DNA of 64,000 nucleotides from AC-32 sp963821495 (GCA_963821495.1 CAWGEA010000001.1:186001-250000); one strand, 5' to 3'; positions 54,966 to 63,792 are shown, counted from the stretch's first letter. Translations and numbers: made by a program. The notes: generated by a model not told the origin, from the sequence alone.

Positions 54966-56735
54966 ATGCCTCCGTTCTCGAAGGTGCTCGTGGCGAACCG
55001 CGGCGAGATTGCCGTCCGCATCTTCCGCACGCTGCGGGAGCTCGGCATCGGCACGGTCGCCGTCTATTCGGAGGTCGACCGCGACTCGCTGCACGTGCAC
55101 GCCGCCGACGAGGCGTACCTCGTCGGGCCGGGGCCGGCCGCGGAGAGCTACCTCGTCCAGGAGCGGCTGCTCGAGGTCGCGCAGCGCGCAGGCGCGGAGG
55201 CCGTGCACCCCGGTTACGGGTTCCTCGCGGAAAACGCGGGCTTCGCACGCGCGGTCGCACGGGCAGGGCTCGTCTGGATCGGCCCGCCCGGCTCGGCGAT
55301 CGAGATCATGGGATCGAAGACGGCCGCGCGGGAGCGCATGGCCGCGGCAGGCGTGCCCGTCGTCCCGGGCACGACCGAGCCCGTCACCTCCGCCGAGGAG
55401 GTGCGGCGTCTCGGCGAGGAGCTCGGGTGGCCACTCGCGATCAAGGCCGCGGCCGGCGGCGGGGGCAAGGGCCTCAAGGTCGTGCAGGGCCCGGACGAGG
55501 CCGAGCCGGCCTTCGAGTCGGCGCAGCGCGAGGGCCAGGCGTACTTCGCCGACGCGTCCGTCTACGTCGAGCGCTACCTTGAGGACCCGCGCCACGTCGA
55601 GGTGCAGGTGTTCGCCGACGGCCACGGCAATGTCATCCACCTCGGCGAACGCGACTGCACCATCCAGCGCCGACACCAGAAGCTCGTCGAGGAGACGCCC
55701 TCGCCCGCGGTCGACGCCGAGCTGCGCGAGCGCATCGGCCACATCGCCGTCGAGGCCACGCGCGCCGTCGGCTACCGCAGTGCCGGAACGGTCGAAGGCC
55801 TGCTCTCCCGGGAGGGCGAGTACTTCTTCCTCGAGATGAACACCCGCATCCAGGTCGAGCACACCGTCACGGAGATGGCGACAGGGCTCGATCTCGTGCG
55901 CGAGCAGGTACTCATCGCGGCCGGAGAGCCGCTATCGCTATGCCAGGAGGACGTCCGGCTGACCGGCCACGCGCTCGAGTGCCGGATCAACGCCGAGGAT
56001 CCGTCCAACGGCTTTCTGCCGACGCCCGGGCGGATCACGAGCTACCGCGAGCCGGGTGGGCCTGGAGTTCGCGTCGACTCCGGCGTGACGGCCGGTGCGG
56101 AGGTGCCGGGCCTCTACGACCCGCTCGTCGCGAAGCTGATCGTCCACGGCGTCGACCGCGAGCACGCGCGGCGGCGGATGCTGCGGGCGCTCGAGGAGTA
56201 CGAGATCGGCGGGATCACGACGCTCTTGGGCTTCCATCGCGCGCTCCTCGAGCACCCGTGCTTCGTGGACGGCGGCACGTGCCACGGCGTGGTCGAGTCG
56301 GAGGAGCTTGCCGAGCGAGCTGAACAGTTGTCTCATCTGCAAACAACGGTACCGGCGCAGTCGGACGGCTCGCCGCGACGGGCGCACAAGCTGACGCTCG
56401 AGCTCGACGGCCGCCGCTACCAGGTCGAGACGACCGAGCCGGAGCCGCCCTACGCGGAGCTCGCACGCCGCCGCCGCCGCCGCGGCCACGGGAGCGCCCA
56501 GGCCGGCACCAAGGATGCGGTCGTGACGCCGATGCAGGGCACGGTGCTCTCAGTCAAGGTGGCCGAGGGCGACGAGGTCGAGCCGGGCCAGGTGCTCTGC
56601 ATCGTCGAGGCGATGAAGATGGAGAACGAGATCACGGCGCACCGGGCGGGGGTCGTCACCGAGCTGTCCGTCGAGCCGGGGCAGGCCGTTTCGAACGGCC
56701 AGATCGTCTGCGTTGTCGCCGAGCCCGGAGCCTGA
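54966..56735 (+). CDS. Acyl-CoA carboxylase alpha subunit (biotin carboxylase and biotin carrier)
   Basis: 589 residues. Biotin carboxylase domain to about 450: VLVANRGEIAVRI, EAVHPGYGFLAENAGFARA, the ATP-grasp loop KAAAGGGGKGLKVV, and EMNTRIQVEHTVTE. The C-terminal biotinyl carrier domain holds EAMKMENEI with biotin-accepting Lys551. Length and order match AccA/PccA of actinobacteria. It carboxylates biotin with bicarbonate and ATP, and the beta subunit passes the carboxyl to acyl-CoA. No ribosome site is obvious before ATG 54966. Confidence 0.95.
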   Translation: MPPFSKVLVANRGEIAVRIFRTLRELGIGTVAVYSEVDRDSLHVHAADEAYLVGPGPAAESYLVQERLLEVAQRAGAEAVHPGYGFLAENAGFARAVARAGLVWIGPPGSAIEIMGSKTAARERMAAAGVPVVPGTTEPVTSAEEVRRLGEELGWPLAIKAAAGGGGKGLKVVQGPDEAEPAFESAQREGQAYFADASVYVERYLEDPRHVEVQVFADGHGNVIHLGERDCTIQRRHQKLVEETPSPAVDAELRERIGHIAVEATRAVGYRSAGTVEGLLSREGEYFFLEMNTRIQVEHTVTEMATGLDLVREQVLIAAGEPLSLCQEDVRLTGHALECRINAEDPSNGFLPTPGRITSYREPGGPGVRVDSGVTAGAEVPGLYDPLVAKLIVHGVDREHARRRMLRALEEYEIGGITTLLGFHRALLEHPCFVDGGTCHGVVESEELAERAEQLSHLQTTVPAQSDGSPRRAHKLTLELDGRRYQVETTEPEPPYAELARRRRRRGHGSAQAGTKDAVVTPMQGTVLSVKVAEGDEVEPGQVLCIVEAMKMENEITAHRAGVVTELSVEPGQAVSNGQIVCVVAEPGA

Positions 56736-56740
56736 CCGGG

Positions 56741-57523
56741 CTACAACTGCCGCTGGTAGACGCGGAGAGTCCACGTCGCGAAACCAGCAGTCAGCACCGT
56801 GAGTCCCGCGAGCAGCGCGAGGTGCACGCCGACCGAGCTCCAGCTCGTCCCGGAGAGCACGACCTCGCGCGCCGCGACGACCCCCCAGTTCACCGGGTTG
56901 AAGCGCGCCGCGTCCTGCATCCAGGGCGGCATCTGCTTCAGCGAGATCAGCGTCGAGGAGAGGAAGAACAGCGGCAGCCCGATGAAGTTGGCGATCGCGA
57001 TCATCGTCGCCTCCTTCCGGGTCAGCAGCGCGAGGCCCTGCGATATGCCGGCGAAGGCGCTGTTCATCAGCGCGGCCGCGAGCAGCACGACCACCCAGCC
57101 GGCCAGTGCGTAGTGCACGCGCACGCCGAGCGCGAGCGATACCGCCAGGATCACGATTCCCTGGATGACGGCCGTCAGCGCCGAGCGCACGATCTGCGAG
57201 ACGACGAGCGAGACGCGGCTGACCGGGGTCGCGAGAAAGCGCGGGATCACGTCGCGGTCGAGGTCGCTGACCATCGCCATCCCACTCCAGGTCGCACCGA
57301 AGAAGGCGTTCATGATCACGATTGCGGGCGCGAGGAACGTGATGTAGGACGTCGTCCCGAAGCCGCCGCCCGGAAGGTGGGTGACGCGCTTGAAGAGCTG
57401 GCCGTAGAGCAGCAGCCAGATCATCGGCTGCACGAGCAGAAGCACGATCCAGATCGGCTCGCGCATCAGGTTCCGCGCCTGCCGGCCGACCATGAACCAC
57501 GTGTGCGCGACGGCAGTCCTCAC
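56741..57523 (-). CDS. ABC-2 type transporter permease
   Basis: 260 residues from GTG 57523, six hydrophobic segments. MREPIWIVLLLVQPMIWLLLYGQLFKRV and the loop FLATPVSRVSLVVSQIVRSA followed by FLSSTLISLKQMPPWMQDAARFNPVNW are features of DrrB-type exporters. It forms the membrane part of the exporter whose ATPase gene precedes it with a 4-bp overlap (GTGA). Substrate unknown: drugs, lipids or polysaccharide precursors. Confidence 0.9.
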   Translation of the reverse strand: MRTAVAHTWFMVGRQARNLMREPIWIVLLLVQPMIWLLLYGQLFKRVTHLPGGGFGTTSYITFLAPAIVIMNAFFGATWSGMAMVSDLDRDVIPRFLATPVSRVSLVVSQIVRSALTAVIQGIVILAVSLALGVRVHYALAGWVVVLLAAALMNSAFAGISQGLALLTRKEATMIAIANFIGLPLFFLSSTLISLKQMPPWMQDAARFNPVNWGVVAAREVVLSGTSWSSVGVHLALLAGLTVLTAGFATWTLRVYQRQL

Positions 57524-58488
57524 GCCGGGGCCCCCGCGCCGGCTTCGTCCTCTGCGCCGAACTCGCGGCCCGTGTAGTGGAGGTAGACGTTGTCGAGCGT
57601 CGGCCGGTGCATCGTCACGGACTCGACCGCCACGCCGCGGCCGTCGAGCGCGGCGAGGATCGTCGGCACCGCCCTCGCGCCGTCGACGACGCGGCTCCGC
57701 AACCGCCGGCCGCTGAGTGTTACCTCGCGCACCTCGGCGAGCGCTCGAACGACAGCCGCTGCGTCCTCGACCGCGCCGTTTCCGATCTCCACCTCGACGA
57801 CCTCGCCCTCGAGGCTCTGCTTGAGCTCGTTCGGCGTCCCCTCGACGACGACGCGCCCGCGGCTGACGATCGCGAGCCGGTCGGCCAGCTGGTCGGCCTC
57901 CTCGAGGTAGTGCGTCGTCAGCAGGATCGTCAGCGACTCGCGGTGCGCGAGCACGCCGAGCTCCTCCCACATCGCGGCGCGTGCCTCAGGATCGAGACCT
58001 GTGGTCGGCTCGTCGAGGAAGAGCACCTGCGGCCGATGGACGAGGCCGAGGGCCACGTCGAGCCGCCGTTTCATACCGCCGGAGTAGCCGCGGACGACGC
58101 GGTCGGCCGCGTCCGACACCCCGACCAGCGCGAGCAGCTCGTCCACCCGGGTGCGCAGCTCGTGCCCGCCCAGGCGCTGAATCCGGCCCTGCAGCATCAG
58201 GTTCTCGCGCCCCGTAGCGTCGCGGTCGACCCCGGAGCTCTGGGGCACGTAGCCGATCGAGCGGCGCACGGCGTCGGCCTCGTGGACGACGTCGTGACCG
58301 GCGACCTCGCCGCGGCCGCCGTCGGGCCGCGTCAACGTCGTCAACACCTTCACCGTGGTCGACTTACCTGCCCCGTTGGGCCCCAGCAGACCGAAGACCT
58401 CGCTCGCCTGGACACGGAACGAGACTCCCGCGAGCGCCTGCACGTCCCCGTAGCGCTTCACCAGCCCGTCGGCGACGATCGCGTCCAC
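57520..58488 (-). CDS. ABC transporter ATP-binding protein, DrrA/daunorubicin type
   Basis: 322 residues. Walker A GLLGPNGAGKST, signature YSGGMKRRLDVALGL (the GGM variant of DrrA-like exporters), Walker B VLFLDEPTTGLDPEARAAMW and His switch LTTHYLEEADQL. A C-terminal DUF4162 region ends in TLDNVYLHYTGREF. It drives the ABC-2 permease downstream. GTG 58488 is divergent from sucC with 35 bp between starts. Confidence 0.92.
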   Translation of the reverse strand: MDAIVADGLVKRYGDVQALAGVSFRVQASEVFGLLGPNGAGKSTTVKVLTTLTRPDGGRGEVAGHDVVHEADAVRRSIGYVPQSSGVDRDATGRENLMLQGRIQRLGGHELRTRVDELLALVGVSDAADRVVRGYSGGMKRRLDVALGLVHRPQVLFLDEPTTGLDPEARAAMWEELGVLAHRESLTILLTTHYLEEADQLADRLAIVSRGRVVVEGTPNELKQSLEGEVVEVEIGNGAVEDAAAVVRALAEVREVTLSGRRLRSRVVDGARAVPTILAALDGRGVAVESVTMHRPTLDNVYLHYTGREFGAEDEAGAGAPA

Positions 58489-58508
58489 GCACGCTGAGAC
58501 TACCTCGG

Positions 58509-58514
58509 TACACT
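58509..58514 (+). promoter_or_regulatory. -10 element TACACT of sucC (leaderless)
   Basis: TACACT ends 9 nt before GTG 58524. Same hexamer and spacing as at the dienelactone hydrolase gene. Confidence 0.5.
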
Positions 58515-58523
58515 CGCGCGCCG

Positions 58524-59666
58524 GTGGACCTCTACGAGTACCAGGGCAAGGAGCTCTTTCGGCGCTTCGGCATCCCGACGTCGGAGGGCAGGCTGGCGAC
58601 GACGCCGGCCGAGGCGCTGGCAGCTGCAGAGGAACTCGGCGGCCAGGTCGTCGTCAAGGCGCAGGTTCTGACGGGCGGCCGGGGCAAGGCGGGCGGCGTG
58701 AAGCTCGCCGACGATCCCGCCGACGCCGAGCAGAAGGCGAGCGAGATCCTCGGTCTCGACATCCGCGGCCACGTCGTGCGCCAGCTCTGGATCGAGAGCG
58801 CCTCGGAGATCGCGAAGGAGTACTACCTCTCGGTCACCTTCGACCGCGGCGCCAAGCAGGCGCTCTTCATGCTCACCACCGAGGGCGGCGTCGAGATCGA
58901 GGAGGTCGCCGAGAAGAACCCGGACGCGCTCGCGCGCCTACACGTCGACCCGCTCGAGGGCTACCAGCCGTACCAGGCCCGGCGGCTGATCTACGACGCC
59001 GGCATCGACGACCCGAACGAGCAGAAACAGCTGCTCGACATCATCGGGAAGCTCTACCGGTGCTTCGTCGAGAGCGACGCGATGCTCTGCGAGATCAACC
59101 CGCTGATCGTCACGCCCGAGGGCGAGATCCGCGCACTCGACTCGAAGTTCACCGTCGACGACAACGCGCTCTACCGCCACCCCGACGTGGCCGAGATGCG
59201 TGACCTCGAGGCCTACCCGCCAGAGGAGCGCGCCGCGCGCGAGAAGGGCGTCACCTACGTCAAGCTCGACGGCGACGTCGGGATCCTGGGCAACGGCGCC
59301 GGGCTCGTGATGTCCACACTCGACGTGATCGCGATCGTCGGCGGGCGGCCCGCGAACTTCTGCGACCTCGGGGGCGGGGGCGACGCCCAGGGCGTGGTCG
59401 ACGCGCTCGAGGTGATCACCGCCGACCCGCAGGTGAAGTCGATCCTCTTCAACATCTTCGCCGGGATCACCCGCTGCGACATCGTCGCCCAGGGAATCCT
59501 GCAGGCGCTCTCGCAGATCACGATCGAGCGCCCGATCGTCGTGCGCTTCGACGGCACGAACGCCGAGGAGGGGCGTGCGATCCTTGCCGAGGCCGCGCCG
59601 CCAAACCTGCACACCGAGGCGACGATGCTCGACGCCGCCCGCCGGGCAGTGGAGCTCGCCGCATGA
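58524..59666 (+). CDS. sucC: Succinyl-CoA synthetase beta subunit
   Basis: 380 residues. ATP-grasp domain with LYEYQGKELFRRFGIPTSEG, KAQVLTGGRGKAGGVKL and EINPLIVTPEGEIRALDSKF. The C-terminal ligase domain has LDGDVGILGNGAGLVMSTLD and FNIFAGITRCDIVAQGI. With SucD it interconverts succinyl-CoA and succinate in the citric acid cycle. The stop overlaps the ATG of a methyltransferase gene, which separates it from sucD. Confidence 0.96.
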   Translation: MDLYEYQGKELFRRFGIPTSEGRLATTPAEALAAAEELGGQVVVKAQVLTGGRGKAGGVKLADDPADAEQKASEILGLDIRGHVVRQLWIESASEIAKEYYLSVTFDRGAKQALFMLTTEGGVEIEEVAEKNPDALARLHVDPLEGYQPYQARRLIYDAGIDDPNEQKQLLDIIGKLYRCFVESDAMLCEINPLIVTPEGEIRALDSKFTVDDNALYRHPDVAEMRDLEAYPPEERAAREKGVTYVKLDGDVGILGNGAGLVMSTLDVIAIVGGRPANFCDLGGGGDAQGVVDALEVITADPQVKSILFNIFAGITRCDIVAQGILQALSQITIERPIVVRFDGTNAEEGRAILAEAAPPNLHTEATMLDAARRAVELAA

Positions 59667-60316
59667 CGGCCTGGTCCGACCGCGCCGAGGCCTACCGCGA
59701 GAGCGCGACGCACCGCGAGAGCCCGGACCTCGACCTGCTCGTGGAGTGGTGCGAACCGGCCGAGGGCGTGAAGGCGCTCGACGTCGCGACCGGCGGCGGC
59801 CACGTCGCGCGGCGCCTGCGCGAGGAAGGCTGCGAGGTCGTCACCCTCGACCCCTCGCCGGGGATGCAGGCCGACGTGCTCGCGCCTGCAGAACACATCC
59901 CGTTCGACGACGGCGCCTTCGACGTCGTCGTCACGCGGATCGCGCCGCACCACTTCGAGGACATCCGCGCCGCCATGGCCGAGATGGAACGGGTGAGCAA
60001 CCGGCTCGTCGTGGTCGAGGACACGCTCTGGTCGAGCGACCGCCACGAGGAGGCCGAGAAGCTGCGCGACCCGACGCACGTCCGCAACTACACCGAGGAC
60101 GAGTGGCGCGAGCTGCTCACCGAGCTCGGTCTCGAGGTCGAACAGGTCGAGTGCTTCGCGAAGGAGCACCCGCTCGAGGACTGGCTCGCGCGCACCGGCT
60201 GCGAGGGCGAGGAGGCCGCTCGGGTACGGGAGCTCCTGGCCGACCGCCTGACCGCCGACGGCAGAGCCTGGACCGACACGAAGATCGTCATCCGTGCGCG
60301 AAAGGCTCAGAGCTGA
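59663..60316 (+). CDS. Class I SAM-dependent methyltransferase within the sucCD operon
   Basis: 217 residues. Motif I KALDVATGGGHVARRL, motif II VVTLDPSPGM, then FDVVVTRIAPHHFEDIRAAM (motif III/IV) as in UbiE/Methyltransf_11 enzymes. It overlaps sucC by 4 bp (ATGA) and sucD by one (TGATG), so it is expressed exactly with the succinyl-CoA synthetase subunits. The substrate is unknown; quinone or small-molecule methylation is possible. Insertion between two subunit genes is unusual, though no sign of recent transfer appears in composition. Confidence 0.88.
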   Translation: MTAWSDRAEAYRESATHRESPDLDLLVEWCEPAEGVKALDVATGGGHVARRLREEGCEVVTLDPSPGMQADVLAPAEHIPFDDGAFDVVVTRIAPHHFEDIRAAMAEMERVSNRLVVVEDTLWSSDRHEEAEKLRDPTHVRNYTEDEWRELLTELGLEVEQVECFAKEHPLEDWLARTGCEGEEAARVRELLADRLTADGRAWTDTKIVIRARKAQS

Positions 60317-61194
60317 TGGCGATCGTGGTCGACAGGGACACGCGGCTCGTCGTCCAGGGCGCGACCGGCCGTGAGGGCTCGTTTCACACGCTGCGCAACC
60401 GTGCGTACGGCACGCAGGTCGTCGCCGGGGTCACGCCCGGTAAGGGCGGCACCGACCTCGAGGGGATCCCGATCTTCGACACCGTCGCCGGCGCGGTCGC
60501 CGACACCGGCGCGAACACGACGATGGTCTTCGTCCCGGCGCGCTTCGCGGCGGACGCGATCTACGAGGCCGTGGACGCGGGGATCGGGACCGTGATCTGC
60601 ATCGCCGAGGGCCTTCCGGCCCACGACATGCTGCGCGTCTACAACTACATCCGCCCGCGGGGCGTGACGATGCTCGGGCCGAACTGCCCCGGCGCCCTCT
60701 CCCCGGACAAGGCCAACGTCGGGATCATCCCGGCCGAGATCTTCCGCGAGGGGCCGATCGGCGTCGTCTCACGCTCGGGCACGCTCACGTACCAGATCGG
60801 GCACGAGCTGACGCAGCGCGGCCTCGGCAACTCGACGATCGTCGGGATCGGCGGCGATCCGGTCGTCGGCTCGTCCTTCATCGACATCCTGAAGCGTTTC
60901 GAGGCCGACGAGCAGACCGAGGTGATCGTGATGGTCGGCGAGATCGGCGGCGACGAGGAGGAGAAGGCCGCCGCGTTCATCGAGTCCGAGGTGACGAAGC
61001 CGGTCGTCGCGTACATCGCCGGCTTCACCGCCCCGCCCGGAAAGACGATGGGCCACGCGGGCGCGATCATCTCCGGCTCCTCGGGCACGGCCCAGGCCAA
61101 GAAGGACGCGCTCGAGGCCCGCGGCGTGCGGGTCGGCACGACACCCACCGAGGTGGCGGAGCTCGCCGCCGACGTTGCTTCGGCGCGCGCCTAG
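60316..61194 (+). CDS. sucD: Succinyl-CoA synthetase alpha subunit
   Basis: 292 residues. CoA-binding Rossmann start RLVVQGATGREGSFHTL, YNYIRPRGVTMLGPNCPGAL, and the phospho-histidine segment PPGKTMGHAGAIISGSSGTA. The length is typical (E. coli 289). ATG 60316 shares its A with the methyltransferase TGA. Confidence 0.96.
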   Translation: MAIVVDRDTRLVVQGATGREGSFHTLRNRAYGTQVVAGVTPGKGGTDLEGIPIFDTVAGAVADTGANTTMVFVPARFAADAIYEAVDAGIGTVICIAEGLPAHDMLRVYNYIRPRGVTMLGPNCPGALSPDKANVGIIPAEIFREGPIGVVSRSGTLTYQIGHELTQRGLGNSTIVGIGGDPVVGSSFIDILKRFEADEQTEVIVMVGEIGGDEEEKAAAFIESEVTKPVVAYIAGFTAPPGKTMGHAGAIISGSSGTAQAKKDALEARGVRVGTTPTEVAELAADVASARA

Positions 61195-61276
61195 CCGCGA
61201 CTCGACACGGCGGTTGAGGTTTGTAAGAGTGGGGAAGATCGCTTTGCGAGCGATCAACCGCACAAAGGGGGAACTC

Positions 61277-62128
61277 ATGAGGTACATCGTCGTCTCGGCG
61301 CTCGTTGCGCTGGTGGTCGGCGTCTCCACGGCTCTCGGTGGCAGCGCGCGCTTGACACGTCCGCACGGTCAGTTGGGAGTCAGGGGCGGCGTCATCTACG
61401 CCTGCGTCGAGACCAAGGGTGGTGCCGCGACGGTCGGCGACCTGAAGCTGAACCACTGCCACAAGGGGTTCCAGAAGATTGCGTGGAACATCCGCGGGCC
61501 CAAGGGCGCCCGCGGCGTCGGCACGCCCGGCCCGCAGGGGCCGCAGGGGCCGTCCGGCCCCAAGGGCGACCGGGGCCTGAAGGGAGATAAGGGAGACAAG
61601 GGAGACAAGGGCGATCGCGGCATGCCCGCGTTCGGGACGTTCGGGCCCTTCCACCTCGTCGGTCGCGACGACACGGGCTGTGACGGAACCGAGGTCTGGG
61701 CGCACTCCACGGAGGACCGCTGGTACGTCGTGGCACCCGCCCAGGACGGGACGGGGTATTTCGTGACCCGGTACGACGTCAACGGTTCGTACCAGACCAT
61801 CGTCGGCGCCCATCACCCGGGTGAGAACGGAAACACCTGTGCAGGCAGTGGGACGTTCGACTCGGCCGACACGGGCAGGTTCAACGGCGTGTGGACCGAG
61901 AAGATCGCGTACACCATGGATGGGTTCGACTACGATCCGGACGCGGTTCCGAGCGGAAGCTCGTGGACGGATTTCCTGGCCTCCGTCTTCCACCTCACCA
62001 ACCCGGACGCGGCCGCGACGACGTCGTACGAGTTCGACTACTACAACGCCTGTGACGACCACTGGCGCGACTCGTTCTACAACGGCTCGTTCATCGGCAA
62101 CGGGTCGATCGGCAACTGTCCGCGCTAG
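61277..62128 (+). CDS. Secreted collagen-like protein
   Basis: 283 residues from ATG 61277 behind AAAGGGGGAAC. Signal peptide MRYIVVSALVALVVGVSTAL. A short Cys-containing domain (about 35-75) precedes about 45 residues of Gly-X-Y triplets with many Pro, Lys and Asp (GPKGARG, GPQGPQGPSGPKGDRG and repeated GDK), able to form a triple helix. A C-terminal globular domain of about 160 residues, with aromatic-rich strands and four Cys, follows. Bacterial collagen-like proteins often serve in adhesion or spore coats. A terminator follows. Confidence 0.85.
   Translation: MRYIVVSALVALVVGVSTALGGSARLTRPHGQLGVRGGVIYACVETKGGAATVGDLKLNHCHKGFQKIAWNIRGPKGARGVGTPGPQGPQGPSGPKGDRGLKGDKGDKGDKGDRGMPAFGTFGPFHLVGRDDTGCDGTEVWAHSTEDRWYVVAPAQDGTGYFVTRYDVNGSYQTIVGAHHPGENGNTCAGSGTFDSADTGRFNGVWTEKIAYTMDGFDYDPDAVPSGSSWTDFLASVFHLTNPDAAATTSYEFDYYNACDDHWRDSFYNGSFIGNGSIGNCPR
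61537..61623 (+). repeat. Collagen-like Gly-X-Y coding repeat
   Basis: Tandem triplets read GPQ, GPQ, GPS, GPK, GDR, GLK, then GDK three times and GDR. The GGAGACAAG/GGAGATAAG units at 61580-61610 are close direct repeats that could expand or contract. Confidence 0.75.
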
Positions 62129-62140
62129 CTCGAACGAATC

Positions 62141-62173
62141 GCGAAGGCCCCGGCTACGAGCCGGGGCCTTCGC
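62141..62173 (+). terminator. 15-bp perfect stem-loop after the collagen-like gene
   Basis: Arms 62141-62155 and 62159-62173 are exact reverse complements around ACG (effective loop about 7 nt). There is no T-run. It ends the collagen-like transcript and insulates the aminotransferase gene. Confidence 0.65.
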
Positions 62174-62205
62174 CCGCGGGGCGGCTCAAAGGCCGAGGCT
62201 GCGCC

Positions 62206-62211
62206 TAGACT
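62206..62211 (+). promoter_or_regulatory. -10 element TAGACT of the aminotransferase gene (leaderless)
   Basis: TAGACT ends 7 nt before GTG 62219; no ribosome site. Confidence 0.55.
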
Positions 62212-62218
62212 GGCGCGC

Positions 62219-63307
62219 GTGGAGACGATCTCGTTCGCGCGTGGCATCCCGGCCCCGGAATGCCTTCCGGTGGCCGAGCTGGCCGAGTGCGCGAAGGCGG
62301 CCCTGGAGCGCGACGGCACGGTCGCCCTCTCCTACGGGAGCACGCTCGGCTACGCCCCGCTACGGGAGTGGCTGGCCGAGCGGCATCGGGTCGAGCCCGC
62401 GCGCGTGCTTGTCACAAACGGCTCGCTGCAGGCCTTCCATTTCGTCCTGAACGCGCTCGGTGGCGAGGGGCGCCGCGTGCTGGTCGAGCAGCCGACCTAC
62501 GACCGCCCGCGCAAGATCCTCGCCGCCGCGGGTGTCGAGCTGGGCGAGGTCGCCGTCGACGCCGACGGCCTCGACGTCGACGGTGTCGAGCAGGCGCTCG
62601 AGGGCTCGCCGGTCGCGTTCCTGTACACGATCCCGACCTTCCAGAACCCGACCGGCTCGACGCTCAGCGAGGAGCGGCGTCGCCGGCTAGCGGATCTCTG
62701 CAGCGCGCGCCGGCTGCCGGTGCTCGAGGACGACCCGTACGGTCTCGTGCGGTTCGAGGGCGAGCCGCTGCCATCGGTCTTCGAGCTCGAGGGCGGGACG
62801 AACGTCATCTACTCCTCCTCGTTCTCGAAGACAATCGCACCGGGCCTTCGCGTCGGCTATGCGATCGTCTCCGAGGCGCTCGCGTCGGAGCTCGAGGACC
62901 TGGTCGCCTCGACCTACATCACGCCCGCCCTGCTCGCCCAGGCGACGGTGTACGAGTTCCTGCGACGCGGCTTGTTCGAGCCGAACCTCGAGCGCGTCCG
63001 TGGCCTGCTGCGCGAGCGGCGCGACGCCATGCTCGAAGCGCTGGAGCGCGAGCTCGCCGGCCGCGCCCGCTGGAACCGCCCCGAGGGCGGCTACTTCCTG
63101 TGGCTCGAGCTGCCCGACGGGGTCGACGCCTCGCAGCTGCTGGCTCGCGCCGGCGACGGTGGCGTCACCTTTGTTCCGGGTGCGGACTTCGGCGGCCCGG
63201 CGGCGTCGGCCCGCCTCGCGTTCAGCTTCGTCTCGCCGGCCGAGATCGCGGAGGGTGTGCAGCGCCTGGCGCGTCTAGTGGCGGCGGCGTCGCCGGCGGC
63301 GGTATAG
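62219..63307 (+). CDS. PLP-dependent aminotransferase, class I, 2-aminoadipate type
   Basis: 362 residues of fold-type I. N-terminal SFARGIPAPECLP, phosphate-loop NGSLQAFHFVL, FLYTIPTFQNPTG (substrate/PLP Asn-Pro), LEDDPYGLVRF (PLP ring Asp and Tyr) and PLP-Lys in SSSFSKTIAPGLRVGY. This is the LysN/Aro8-like group that transaminates aromatic or 2-aminoadipate-type amino acids. There is no GntR domain, so it is not a MocR regulator. The 3' end overlaps the convergent lapA-like gene by 33 bp. Confidence 0.92.
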   Translation: METISFARGIPAPECLPVAELAECAKAALERDGTVALSYGSTLGYAPLREWLAERHRVEPARVLVTNGSLQAFHFVLNALGGEGRRVLVEQPTYDRPRKILAAAGVELGEVAVDADGLDVDGVEQALEGSPVAFLYTIPTFQNPTGSTLSEERRRRLADLCSARRLPVLEDDPYGLVRFEGEPLPSVFELEGGTNVIYSSSFSKTIAPGLRVGYAIVSEALASELEDLVASTYITPALLAQATVYEFLRRGLFEPNLERVRGLLRERRDAMLEALERELAGRARWNRPEGGYFLWLELPDGVDASQLLARAGDGGVTFVPGADFGGPAASARLAFSFVSPAEIAEGVQRLARLVAAASPAAV

Positions 63308-63595
63308 CTGCGAGAGCAGCACGCCGAGCAGCACGCCGAGCGCGACGCTGAGCAGAATCAGCCAGATCAGCGAGCCACGCGCCGTCCCTAAGACGAAATG
63401 GACGCTGACGCGCTTGTTGTTCTCGAGCACGAACGCCGTCGCGTAGGCAATGAGCAGGACGAGGATGATGAGCCGGAGGTAGAGCCGCGGTTGCCACTGG
63501 CGGCGGAAGCCCTCCGGCCGTTCCTCGCCCACAGACGCGTCGCCCGGGCGCTCCTCGGCAGGCGGGGCGGGTTGTTGCTCGGGCTCGTCCTGCAC
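63275..63595 (-). CDS. LapA/DUF1049-domain membrane protein
   Basis: 106 residues from GTG 63595, where a -10 box lies 8 nt upstream; longer in-frame starts would add Ala/Arg-rich residues. An acidic Pro-rich N-terminus is followed by two membrane helices (LYLRLIILVLLIAYATAFVL and LIWLILLSVALGVLLGVLLS) with ENNKRVSVHFVLGTARGSL between, the LapA signature, and a basic R7H tail. LapA acts in lipopolysaccharide assembly in E. coli; in a Gram-positive-type cell the role is unknown. Confidence 0.82.
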   Translation of the reverse strand: MQDEPEQQPAPPAEERPGDASVGEERPEGFRRQWQPRLYLRLIILVLLIAYATAFVLENNKRVSVHFVLGTARGSLIWLILLSVALGVLLGVLLSQLYRRRRRRRH

Positions 63596-63603
63596 GGCTG
63601 CCC

Positions 63604-63609
63604 AGTCTA
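63604..63609 (-). promoter_or_regulatory. -10 element TAGACT of the LapA-like gene (leaderless)
   Basis: Minus-strand TAGACT ends 8 nt before GTG 63595. It overlaps the stop region of the upstream four-cysteine ORF. Confidence 0.5.
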
Positions 63610-63792
63610 GGCAGCCGAGCGACCGGCGAGCGTCGCCACGGGGCGCGGCACCAGCCGCGGTTGCCGCGGCGGGACGAGCGCGCCGCGCGCCTGAGCTCTG
63701 AAGGTCGGGCACGGAGCGTCGAGCGTAAGGGCGCAGAGACCGGCCCGGTGGAAGTAGCAGTCGCTACAGGATGGTTGGCTTGTTTTGCTCAC
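63607..63792 (-). CDS. Four-cysteine mini-protein, 61 residues
   Basis: GTG 63792 follows AAGAGGAGC by about 10 nt. Cys9, Cys12, Cys20 and Cys28 (SCSDCYFHRAGLC and DAPCPTF) are spaced to hold a zinc ion or small Fe-S site. The rest (LVPPRQPRLVPRP) is basic and Pro-rich, suiting nucleic-acid or ribosome contact. A good promoter lies 44 bp upstream. I believe related actinobacterial ORFs exist but cannot name the family. Its position beside the putative origin may matter. Confidence 0.6.
   Translation of the reverse strand: MSKTSQPSCSDCYFHRAGLCALTLDAPCPTFRAQARGALVPPRQPRLVPRPVATLAGRSAA

Noticed and set aside
61580..61610. GGAGACAAG repeats as a small CRISPR-like or regulatory array
   Set aside because: They are in frame and encode Gly-Asp-Lys collagen triplets.
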